NCBI GenBank assembly: GCA_039707465.1
Contig: CM077645.1
Coordinates: forward strand, 67,157,850 to 67,221,849
Direction of reading: 5' to 3'
Source: Rhabdophis nuchalis
Lineage: Eukaryota; Chordata; Lepidosauria; Squamata; Natricidae
Length of the DNA: 64,000 bases
Position 1 is the first letter of the stretch, and each line of letters starts with the position of its first letter. Of this stretch, positions 1 through 50,439 are shown one piece after another. The position numbers and the translations under genes are program-made. The notes beneath the pieces are model-generated. The model saw only the letters and a program-made list of their open reading frames with translations, was not told the DNA's origin and did not search any database.

Positions 1-430
1 AATGGAAAAGTAATATAAATTACTTTATGGAAGGTTAGTAGTAGTCAAGTATTGACAATGGACTAGGAAACCAGAACACTTTAAGATTATGTGATTCAAA
101 CAATTTAATACAATTTGGAGTTTTTAACAGAAGAAAATTCCCAGCATAATGCCCAGATAATTTTTTTTTTGCTTGTTCTAATATTAAAATATAACATCCC
201 TAAATTTTGGCTAACTTCTCAAATGAAGCAAACTAATTGACGAAAGAATCAGGCTACTGTAATGGGGTCTTAAAACAGTGTCTCAACCTTCAATATGCTG
301 ATCACCAGATGTATTGGGATTGAAATTTGGCAATTGTGGTAACACATCTGGAAGGGACTATGTGGAAAGAACCACATTAGAGTGGATAAATATATATACA
401 GAAATTTGATTAAGATTGAAGGGTATATAG

Positions 431-803
431 CAGTGATGGCGAACCTATGGCACGGGTGCCACAGGTGGCACCCGGAACCATTTCTTATAACACGCGAGTC
501 GTTTCCCTGTCAGCACTAGCGCGCATGTGTGTGCTGGCCAGCTGATTTAGGCCTTCTTTTGAGGCTGGTTTTTCACCCTCTGCAGGCTTCAGGGAAGCTA
601 CTGAAGCCGCTGCAGGTGGTGGGGGAGGCTGCTTTCACCCTCCCCAAGCTCCTAGAAAGCCTCTGGAGCCTGGGAGGGCGAAAAAAGCCCACCAAAAGCA
701 GGGGGTCACGCACATAGCATTATGGATGTGGCACGCTCACGCACGACCCCCCTGCACTCCCCCTGTTTTGGGCACACGAGCCAAAAAAGGTTAGCCATCA
801 CTG
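431..803 (+). mobile_element. Non-autonomous hAT element, family A
   Basis: Begins CAGTGATGGCGAACCTATGG and ends AGGTTAGCCATCACTG, imperfect inverted termini. Flanked by a perfect 8-bp duplication GTATATAG (423-430 and 804-811), the hAT hallmark. The GC-rich interior with CTCCAGAGGC-like repeats shows no transposase. Confidence 0.88.
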
Positions 804-811
804 GTATATAG

Positions 812-1256
812 AAATGAAAAAAACAGCTAAATGCTTCCATTAAAACACATTAAACATTAAGTGCCACTGTCATTTTAACCAGAGCATTTTCCTACTCTTT
901 CCTACTACTTATATGACACCTAATACTACTAGTGTGCTAAGGCCTGCCCAGCAATCATTAAACGTGTATAAATCTAAAACATTGATTATGCTCATATTTA
1001 AGTAAGATCATAATATTGGCAATTGCTTAGAAATTTACCCTATGTCCAAACGCACAGTAACTTTTTTGGTGGGGGAGAAGTGATGGGAAAATACTGGATG
1101 AGAAATATCAGATCTGCAAGCTAAAACCCCAGAAGCTGAACAATGACTTGAAGGAATATTTACATTAGCATTCCACTGTTTGTTTGTTTTTTATATTCCA
1201 AATGTCCAGTTCAGTGGCTGGATTGTCTAAATTATACATAAGTCTGTACAGTAATA
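812..1256. other. Unannotated AT-rich sequence upstream of PLEKHA1 coding exons
   Basis: Between two MITEs; no ORF of note or repeat recognised. Positions 1-422 and 1619-2339 are similar. Confidence 0.5.
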
Positions 1257-1618
1257 CAGGGAGTCCTCGACTTACTGCCACAATTGAGCCCAAAATGTAT
1301 GTTGTTAAATGAGACATTTGTTAAGTGAGTTTTGCCTCAATTTATGGCTGACAGTTGTTAAGTGAATCATTGCAGCTGATAAGTTGTTATGTGAATCTAT
1401 CTTCCCCATTGATTTTTGCCTTTCAAAAAGTTGCAAAATGTGACTTAGGGGACACACTAACAGTCATAAGTATGAACCAGTTGTCAAGCATCTGAATTTC
1501 AATCACATGATCATAGGGATTGACCTATTTGAAAAATGGTAATAGGTCTTTTTTCCCCCAGTGCCATTGTAACTTTGAATGGTTACTGAAGGAACTGTTG
1601 TAAGTCGAGGACTTCCTG
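1257..1618 (+). mobile_element. TA-flanked MITE (Tc1/mariner-like), 362 bp
   Basis: Inverted ends CAGGGAGTCCTCGACTTAC and GTAAGTCGAGGACTTCCTG, flanked by TA on both sides. The interior has several internal TTGTTAAGTGAAT-like repeats and no ORF. Same family as 8155, 24774 and 35537. Confidence 0.82.
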
Positions 1619-2339
1619 TATCTAGTAATACACATACACACACTCATTGCTTTTAATTTGCAGAAACCTTTCCCCACAACATAGTCACATACATAAGTAT
1701 TCCTTTTTCTATTCCAACGTGCACCCTATAAAATTTCTTCCCTATAGAATGTGACTTTGTAAATTGTGAAGAGAGGGTGTGCAACCAGAGGAGTGAAAAG
1801 CAACCCAGTCTAGATATCATCTGTACAAAAACGAAGGTGAAGACAGCATCTTCCTAATAGTTTACAGAGTATATTGTAGATATAGATAGTAGAGTCCTCT
1901 GTCTGGCAAGATTTTGTCAGCAGGTATGAAACAATTAAAAAGGAAATCTCAAGCTGGGAAGAATCGCCAAGTGTCTTTCTTGATTTTAAGCCTGATATAG
2001 CTACTTCCTTTCAGTGTTAAAAAATACTGAATAAACTTCCGGGAAAACTTCACATATGCAAAACACAAACATTAAATGTCTCCAAATGATCTTGTATTTG
2101 AAGTGTAAACTTGGCAAAACAAGGTCTGTGTATGATTATTAATAGGGAAAAAATGTTGGTAGGATGTCAGATACCAGTCAAAATAAAAATCTGTATTTTT
2201 GTTCTGAGCACAAAGCATCAACATAGCACTAAACAAAAATCTGGGTCATGTAAATTGTCTAAACATACATTCATTTGTTAAAGTACAGATCCCTCTGTTA
2301 AAATAGTGAATTTTTTCAGATGATAGAACAGTCATTGGT

Positions 2340-2650
2340 ATCATTTGAGATGGTAATGAGTCTGCATATAGACGGGAGATTGAACAACTGGTCCTGTGGT
2401 GCAGCCGGAACAATCTGGAGCTGCACATGCCTAAAACTATAGAGACAAGAGTGGATTTTAGGAGGATTTCTCCTATCCTACCACCTCTTACTCTATTAGA
2501 CAACATGGTATGAACAGTAGAATTTTTCAAGTTTTTGGCTTATCTAATCTCCCAGGATTTGAAATGGACACCTAACATTAGAATCATCATTAAAAAGGCA
2601 CAACAAAGAACGTTGTTCCTATATTCTATGTCCTATCCTATCCCTATTTC
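2340..2650 (+). mobile_element. Degenerate CR1/Rex1-like LINE RT fragment
   Basis: Conceptual translation gives LVLWCSRNNLELHMPKT, VDFRRISPILPPLTLLD and YLISQDLKW ... KKAQQR. This is the C-terminal RT pattern (CSRNNLEL, DFRR, ISQDLKW, KKAQQR..FL) of CR1-group elements. Frame changes and stops make it non-functional. Confidence 0.6.
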
Positions 2651-2659
2651 TATTCTCAG

Positions 2660-5129
2660 TTTGACTAATAAGCAGAGCACTGTTGATATGTTGAATCTTT
2701 TGCTATTATATTTGAGCTATTAGAATTTCAGTAAATTGCCAAGCAGCAGATATCAGATAGCAACAAATATATTGATATAGTTAGGAGTCAAAAACTGATT
2801 TGTAGGCTTGTGCACATACGCACAAATAAATGAAGTCCGCTATCTGGACCCTTCTTCATAGATTTGTTTCATTTTTCCAGATTAAAATTCTTTTTTCTTT
2901 CCAGAGGAAAGAATGGTTGTTGGCAGCAGGTGAAGCAGCTCTGGAATCCATCTACACAAAATTGTGACATAGTTTGCAAAGAAAGAGTATCAAAAAAAGC
3001 AAAAGAATCTAATGGTTGAAAGTATGTCTGTGCTTGTTTTATCTTAGAAAATCTGGAGTATGTGAAGTATTTGTCAACTCTTACGTTTTGTGAATACTGT
3101 TCCTTTTAATATCAATTTAGTCTTAAATATACAGTTTCTGTCTACAACTCCAAGGCATAGTGGTGAAATGTTGTAACTTGTTTCAACATAGAATCTCCAT
3201 ATAGTTTTCCAGCCAACTATAGCAGGGAATAATAGTCTTCTGGCATCTTAATCATTTCAAAAATACTTCAGCTTATAGATCTTGATCTGTATACCCTAGA
3301 TGTCTAATTCTACTGACAGACAATAAAAAGACAATAAATGTCTCATTCTGAACAAGTGATAATGCTAGCTTTTCAACAGTTGTTATATTGTCTTTTTCTC
3401 ATACTCAATACTGAATTGTATTCAGTATGAGTTTATTGAGTAAAATATCCAAAGATTATATCTCTAAACCAAAATAGATTTTTGGTTATTAAAGTCTACT
3501 GTTCAACTCAGTTTTACAATTCAATAAAATATTAGAAATGCATTTTTTCCGTTAGAGCATAAACCACTTTTGTCTGCTGGTCGAAGGACCAGAATAGAAA
3601 GCAGAAGGCCATGAGTTCAGGTTCCGCCTTGGCCATGAAAACCAGCTGGGTGACTTTGGGCCAGTTACTCTCTTTCAGGCCAAGTCACCTCGGAGGGTTA
3701 TTGTTGTAGGGAAAATAGAAAGAGGAATGTATGTTGGATTTGTTTGCTGCCTTGAGTTATTTGTAAAAATAATAAAAGTAAGGTACAAATAAAATGCATT
3801 GTAAAATGTGTAACCATAAATATACGGTACTGCTCTCACTTGCAAAATAAATAAAAATAAGTTTCATAAAATGTTATGATAAAATGGCATAAAAGAAATA
3901 GCAGCGTAATATTGTTAAAATTATTTTTGGAAAATCTGCATTACAAAATGCTTTACAATTGGTAAACCCTTCAAACTTCTGGAAATCCTTAAAATAATAT
4001 TTTATCATTTTCTAACTTCTATTGTATTTCTTTCTTGAGTTTTAGACTACCAACTAAGCCTATTCTCTCTCCTCCTCATTTTTATTTATTTTTTGCTTAG
4101 TTTATTTAATACAGATTTATCTTTTTCTGTCAAGAATGTGCTGTCAGGTTCTTTTGCAACATTTAAACATTACAATTTATAAACAAAAATAATAAGAATT
4201 GGTATTTAAATCAATGTAGAAACTAATTACTAATAAATATTGGAGTTGGTGGAGTGGATAAAACAAATCTTCAATAATTATCCAACAACCTTCTCTCACT
4301 TCCTTTCTTTGCATATGTGGGCCAAATATACTTAAGAAATATTATGTATACTGCCTTAGGTTGGACATAATAAAAGTAGAATATAAATTAATAATATTTT
4401 ATATGTGGGAAGCAACAGTTTATAAATCCACTTCTTGAAAGGGCTTCTGTTTCAGATGGGACATAGGGTTCTCTTGAATATGCAAAGCATGTAGAATGAC
4501 AAGAATGAAAAGTTGCCATTCCACAGCTACAGTTACATCCTCTGTAATTAATTTAATACTCTTAAATACTCTTAAAACCAAACACAAATAAAAACAATTA
4601 TATGAATAGTGAAGCTTTTGCAAATTCTTAGTTGAAGAGGTTGACTCTGGGTGGGCTTGAATTATCCCAGGACAATTGTCTTGATTTCAAGGTCAGTGCT
4701 GTTGCTGTTAATTCAAAGCCATCTCAGGATTTTATGACTACTGGCACCATAGGACTGTCCAGAAAATTGTAGGCTGCAACGAATATTGGCCAATGATCAC
4801 ACTTTAGGCTCTTGCTAGCATGCCTGTCCAGCTGTAGCAGGGAAAGTTTAACTGATAACATTTCAGGGGATCTCCACTGCTTTGAAAAAGGGAAGTTTTG
4901 AACAACTGTCAGTTGTAAATATCCCTTTGCTGGACAAAGTCCTGGAGAAGGTGAATGTCACTTAGTATGAGTTTATTTGAATAAAATACAGTAATTTTAG
5001 ACTGTAGACCTAGCTCTGTAGGCCAGATTGTAGACCTAGCTTTGAATAGAGCTAAGAAACTACTCCTGATTGTCCTGCTTAGTGGCCTCTATTGGGAGAG
5101 AGACATGAGAGTTCTACATTGTGTTATAA
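2660..5129. other. AT-rich non-coding DNA with one SINE
   Basis: Apart from the Sauria SINE (3551-3798) nothing is recognised. A SINE/LINE-tail-like stretch near 4,350-4,395 (CTGCCTTAGG, AATAAAAG) is too short to assign. Probably PLEKHA1 intron 1 or 5' flank. Confidence 0.45.
3551..3798 (+). mobile_element. Sauria SINE (tRNA-derived)
   Basis: Has GGTTCCGCCTTGGCCATGAA, ACCAGCTGGGTGACTTTGGG, CAGTTACTCTCT and GGGTTATTGTTGT. The tail GCCTTGAGTTATTTGTAAAA plus ATAATAAAAG is the Bov-B-like end of Sauria SINEs. This family supports a squamate host. Confidence 0.78.
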
Positions 5130-5575
5130 GCAATGAATGACAGAATGATCCTTTCAGATCTCTTGGCAGCATTTGATAATGCTGATCATGGGATATTGGA
5201 ATAAGTCAGTTTATTGGGCATTGAAGAAACAGTTGTACAATGCATCAATTTCTAGCTGCAGGGCCATTACCAGAAAAGAGATTTGAGACCAGTATTTTTG
5301 ACCCCATGGCATTTGAATGAGGGAATTATTTCATTCTTTGTTTCCTGCTATTTGTTATCTCCATGAAGTACGTTGCTCATGATAAAAAAAGAATGTGTAG
5401 GCTGGCTTTGGATTTTAAGTTCATAGTCCCTTGAAATCATGCCATTGGACATTTGTTTATATTCAAACTTGGGATTCTGCTTCTCATTTGTTGATGATGG
5501 TATTTTGTGATGACGAAGCTTATTGAATGAATGAAAGTTGTTTTATAATTTAGGAAAGATAAGAATGGATTTTAT
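5130..5575 (+). mobile_element. Old, degenerate L2-group RT fragment
   Basis: Translates in pieces to ILSDLLAAFDNADHGIL, which matches LLDLSAAFDTIDHGIL of the younger L2 copies. Later pieces match weakly across several stops. The limits are approximate. Confidence 0.55.
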
Positions 5576-5584
5576 GGGCTAAAA

Positions 5585-5779
5585 CAGGGGTTCTGAACCA
5601 CTGGACAGTAGACTGCCCTATTGGGAACGGAACTGCGCAAGGAGCGTGTGAGTGCAGTAAGCTTTATTTGCACATGCACAAAATTAGGTTGTGCACACGC
5701 AACGATCCCCTCGCACCTCCCCTGCAGCCACCACTGCCACTGCTGCAAATGGTGGACTCAAAAAAGTTGGGAACTGCTG
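5585..5779 (+). mobile_element. Small hAT-like MITE
   Basis: Starts CAGGGGTTCTGAACCACTGG and ends TTGGGAACTGCTG. Flanked by GGCTAAAA (5577-5584) and GACTAAAA (5780-5787), 7 of 8 matching. Non-coding interior. Confidence 0.75.
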
Positions 5780-5787
5780 GACTAAAA

Positions 5788-7416
5788 TTCACTTTGTAAT
5801 TTGAGTTATTCTTTTTTGCTTCTCTACTGGCTTGTGGATAGTAAGAACATGTTAAATTGTTATTCTTTACAAACAATGCTAGATTGTTTCCTTAGAAATA
5901 TGAGACTTGGTATGACACACGTTATTAGAATATCTACATCTGATCATTATAAACAATGAGTGACAGGAGATGTTATTGCACTCTTGAGATACCTGGAAAA
6001 ATAATCTGACAACTAAGAACATAATGTCATTTAAGTTCAAAAGCATAAGACCTTTTCCATTCTATCTGGAATTCATGGAATCTTTTCCCCCCACGAACAA
6101 TATTTATTTCTCTGTCAAAATTCATAGCCTGCAAGAAATGTTTTATCTTTTGACTCCAAATTAACCACCAAACAGTTTTGTATATTCTCTGCCTTTAGCA
6201 ATACTTAAGACATTTTCAGACATTTTTGGTATTTTTTAAAAATAAATTCTCAGCTGAAGTAATAATTCTGCCAGCATAGAAAATTCATCTTTGTAAATGA
6301 GTTGAATATGGTGGGTGTGGATATATATGTGATAGTAAACTATTTTTCTGTAGAGTTAAATATTGTTGATAGCTGTGTCAGAAGCAAAATTCTGATGTGA
6401 TAGAACTATATCAATATTTAGATACAGATATCTGTCTGTCCATCCATCCTCTCTTTTTCTCACACACACAAACACAAACATATGTACAAACACCTACACA
6501 TGTACATACACACACACTAAAAATTATCAGGAGTAGGTCTGAAGCATGTATTACTCCTTTGTAAAGTATGTTCTTCTAAAATCTGTACTAAAATTAGTAC
6601 TTGGTATCTTGACAAAGTATTTGCTACTACATGTATTTGTCTGTGATATTCAGTATGGGTATTATATATAAACATCTGGAGAAAAACTTCTGGCATCTCA
6701 TCAGCATTTTACCCATTTTATCAGTGGAGCTAATGGCTTACGTTTTGTATATAGTTAAAAGGATTTCAATTCATATAAGTACTGTGTGAATTGTTTACAT
6801 GTCAACCCTGCAGTAAATTCTCTATTTGGGTAGATCTGTAGATTTTTGGATCTATGAATGTTCTGGAACAGTATCCTATTAGTTTTAGTTCTTGTTGATT
6901 TTGAGGCAATATTGTGTTCATTTCATAGGTGCTAATGTTGCACTCAAAGCAGAACAACACAGAATGCAAGCATTGGGATTTTATAAATTGGTATCTCTTT
7001 TCCAACCTGTATGCTATTTCATTTTTGCTCCAAGTTTTAAATGTCTAAATATTTTTAATTAACCAGATAGGAAAACAATAATGTATCTAATTGCTATATG
7101 ACTGTTGATAGAATTAAGCAATTTTAATTATTTGAGAATGGTTTTAATATTTGAGTCAACAATATAATCCTATAATTTTAATGCTACTAGAAAAGTAACA
7201 TTTTAACCTACAACAATGGGTATATTGTTATTTTTTTTAACAGGTCAATGACATACATCTAAAAACCTACTAAATGCAGTTATTTGTTAAATCCTATTTT
7301 ATGCAAGTAATACATTTCCTGCAGTTAAACTGAAAAGTTGAGTTTATTAAACGAAACTAAAAATACAGCATTTTCAATTCACATACTTACAATAAAGCAA
7401 TCTTTCTGTTTTGCAG
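5788..7416. other. PLEKHA1 upstream intron, no feature recognised
   Basis: AT-rich. Contains only a CA-rich stretch at 6,456-6,515 and the polypyrimidine/acceptor of coding exon 1. Confidence 0.5.
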
Positions 7417-46830
<39,414 letters not shown>

Positions 46831-47860
46831 GGAACATAAACTATTCAATCTTTTAAAGGTTTAACGAAAATATTTTATAATGGGCTTTGCAGTAATTATT
46901 TAAAACTATTGTTCCAAATTTTGTTTTCTCTTGTGTGATCTCCCCTCTCCTCCCCTCCCTTCAGTGAGTTGTAACTGGTTCCCATTTTATATTTTGGTCA
47001 GTAAAAGACTGAACAAACTCTGCTTCGTGCTATTAATTGGTACTGAATTATTCCATCATGCAACTGTGGCCTGTAACTTCTGTGCACTGTATTTATTAAA
47101 GTGCCTGTGGGTTCTTTCTTCATGATACGTTAAAAGTTTGGGGGTTAGATAGATTTATTTTTCTGGTTTTGAGCCTTGTTTGATATGGTTCAGCATGTGT
47201 ATAAGGTGAAATACTTGTGCAATTTCCAGCATAATGGTATCTGAGCTGTGCATAATGATTTTCAAACTGGATGTTTGTTCAGTTCCAGTGACAATAATAA
47301 TAGGCTTAAGAAACTGATGCTGGATAATTGATCAAAAAGAGAATGCACTATTTTATAGATAGTTAGTGAAAAAAATCAGTTTAATCAACAAAAGGCCCAA
47401 AGTTTCACATGCTGCTTCTTTATGCAATTCATATTTTCCATTGTATAATATTTTGGGTAAGTTATGCTTGAGAAATTCTAACGAATGAATGGAGATATTT
47501 AAGCAAAAAAATCCTCCACTATTCCAGTGAAGTAGGCGTTCTTTTATGACTTAGTGGAGAAAAAGCCAACATTTTCAAATTAGTTGAAAAGGATGTTCCC
47601 TTAAGTTAAGAGTAGAAGTGCGCTGTTCCCTTCAAATTTCCACTAATATCTTCTAAAAAGATAGAAAGGGGATGATTCTTCAACCTTCTCCATTTCAGGA
47701 AGGAAATATAGATTTTTACTCAGCTGTAGACTGTACATATTGTCACAGCTTTTAAAAGATACTCTAATTTTAAAAATACTTTTTATTTGCTTGCTTAAAT
47801 TATAGTAGCAATGGGAGCAAGAAACCTTTTATTTTATCTATTAGAGAACTTCAGTTAGAC

Positions 47861-48096
47861 CAGTGGTTCTTAAACAGGTCTTGAAGGGGGGGGGGAGTTA
47901 ATTTTCCCCAAATGGGGTAGTTGAGAGTAATGAAGCAATTTGCAATTGCATGTTTGAGAGTCAAGGATGTAGTTGGAACTGAAGCTGCCAAGATGTCTGT
48001 GTAAAATAACAGTCTGGAATTTTTTTTGGGTGGGGATAGTGACATACTTGGAGCAAGGAAGAGGAATAATTGAATCGAAGAGTTTAAGAACCGTTA
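47861..48096 (+). mobile_element. hAT-like MITE, degenerate
   Basis: Left end CAGTGGTTCTTAAACAGG has its complement GAGTTTAAGAACC near the right end. The interior has a 10-nt G run. A duplication is not clear. Adjacent to the inverted Sauria SINE. Confidence 0.55.
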
Positions 48097-48116
48097 AGCA
48101 GTGACCAGCACATTCC

Positions 48117-48290
48117 TGCTTTTATTTTATTAGATTTTTATCCCACTTTTATTACTTTTATAAGTAAATCAAGGTGGTGAACATACCTAATACTCCTGTC
48201 TCCTCTTCGTTTCCTCAACAATAACAACTGTGCTAAGTGGGCTGGGCTGAGACAGAGTGACTGGCCCATACCTGCTTTCTGTGTGCCATA
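48117..48290 (-). mobile_element. Sauria SINE, inverted and degenerate
   Basis: Reverse orientation of the SINE at 3551-3798: CTTTTATAAGTAAATCAAGG, CTCCTCTTCGTTTCC, CAACAATAACAACTGTG and GAGACAGAGTGACTGGCCCA. The tRNA-related head is missing or eroded. Confidence 0.7.
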
Positions 48291-50439
48291 TGTATAAGAC
48301 GGTATATAGTAATATTAGAAGTCCAATTTTGTGTTTATTTCCATGTATATCCTGTTTTGTACGCCCAACTCTTCAACAACAATCATGAGCTGGGTTGACC
48401 TGCATTTTGAAACATGACATTTTCATTTGCAGTTCATTTGTCTATGCTAATGCCTAAATGTTTGATTTATGGTCCTTTTAACTGCCTTTAACTAAATGGT
48501 CTCTAGCTCCCAAATTAATTTCCTCAAATATAACTTCCCTGCAAAATCTTAATCTCAGGCTTTATCTAAGAAGTGTTTATATTTGCAAGAAGAATCATTT
48601 GGCACTTGTAAAAGAGAACATTTTTGCCACCCTACTTTGTATTTGCACATAAACTCAAAAGGCATAGGTATTTTGTATCACTGACACAAACTGAATCAGT
48701 CACTTTCCAGATGTTTCATTACGTTTGTCTCATAGGGGAATTGCACTGTTGTTCCCACTTAGCTACAATTCTGTTTGTCATCAAATAAACAGGTTGGATC
48801 ACGGAGTCCAGCTATTGTGATTGTGAAAATTTGCTGAAGAATTTGCCTTTCAAGAATACATCTATTGTTAAATATACTAACTACATTTATAGAAAGTTAT
48901 ATGGATCAAATCTGTAGATATTAAAAATTGAAATAAAAATAGACAAGGCCTAAAAAGATAGTAGAATGCCAAATGTCTGTGATGTTATTTCAGATTGCTC
49001 CAATACAGCAGTACCTTTATATTTCTCAATTATAAGCTAAATATTTACAAGCAGTGTTTGTAAATTACATTTTATTTGCCTTCTCAGTTACATGTGAATT
49101 AAAGTATATGTTCTGTTCAGTCGAATTCAGGAGAATACATTTTAACTTGTAACAAATTTAGCAAATGTATGAAAGACCTTATTTTTCACAATAAGTATTT
49201 TGTGGAAGAAACTGAGTTGGATTGTTTGTTGTATTGCCATACCTTGATGTTGTGCTAGGTTTACTGGTTCTGGTACAATTTCCACATTGCATGTTCATTT
49301 TATTCTTTGAATATTACCAGTTTTCAATAGTGAATTGTAATCGCAGCAGCAATCTTATGGATTCCTTTAAAATCAAACTGCTTAGGTAATTCAATAGTGT
49401 GGGAAATGCTTGTGGTTGGCAAATTGTCAGGACTTTTAATTTAACAGTACTTTTTATATAAAATTGAAGAAAATTGTTAATTTATTTGGAATCTGTGGTG
49501 TTTTCTGTAAATGTCACACTTGTTAATAAATTGACATAAATAATGAACTATAATAATCTTACCAGACTACTACATTTAGTGTACTTCAAAAGACAAATTG
49601 TTCAATGAATGAAGCTATTTTTGCAAACTTTGCTCTGACCTTCAGATCCCCAAAAATCTTAAAAGTGATATTGCAATTTTGATCAATTAAAATTGATCAA
49701 AAAGCAAACATTAAAAAACGTAGCTTCATTAGTACAACTAATCTTATTATCAGAAACATTTTAAAGAAGCAATATTCCTGTGTGGTTAAAAAAGGTTGTA
49801 AAAAATTATTGCTGAAGACATTTTGGTATGATTTGCTGTCAGTATGTTATTAAACATGCCAATTTGTACACATGTGTTTTATATGTGCAGTCCTCATACG
49901 TGACAAGTTAGCCTTGAATGATATTGAAGAATGAGGCTTCAGAAACCATAGCTTACCCAAGACAACCTTCCATGATACATATTTAAACGTTCAGGTAAAA
50001 ATTCAAAAAGGTCAAGTAGCAGACTCTGCAAGTGAGATAAGCGGTGTATAAATTGGATAAATAAAATTTTGAAATAATATAATACCATATTATAACATCC
50101 AAGGAGAACCATTTTAAGCTGTATAATAGTACAGAAAAATTATCAGGAAGGAAACTGGAAGGAAGCTTCCAACCAGAGTAAAGCTGGTCTTTTTAGCTAG
50201 CTTAAAATCCTGTTTTGAGATTCCAGATGCATTTTAATATGCTGTTGGAAGGAATCCTGTTTTTAATAATATGAGAGAAGAGGGAACATCTGGTAACTGA
50301 ACTAGAACTTCTGAAAGTTCTGATTATTGTGGCCAAATGTCCTGCTACCAGGAATGGTGATTCAATAATACTTGGCCGGCTATAGCTACTTCACTCCTGC
50401 CTTAATACTTGAGCTATGCCCAAAGCAGCTCTTTTTTCT
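48291..50439. other. PLEKHA1 downstream region
   Basis: AT-rich with AATAAA hexamers at 48784 and 49525 that could serve a long 3' UTR. A short GCGGTGTATAAATT.GATAAATAAA tail-like motif near 50,040 may be a remnant SINE/LINE 3' end. Confidence 0.4.
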
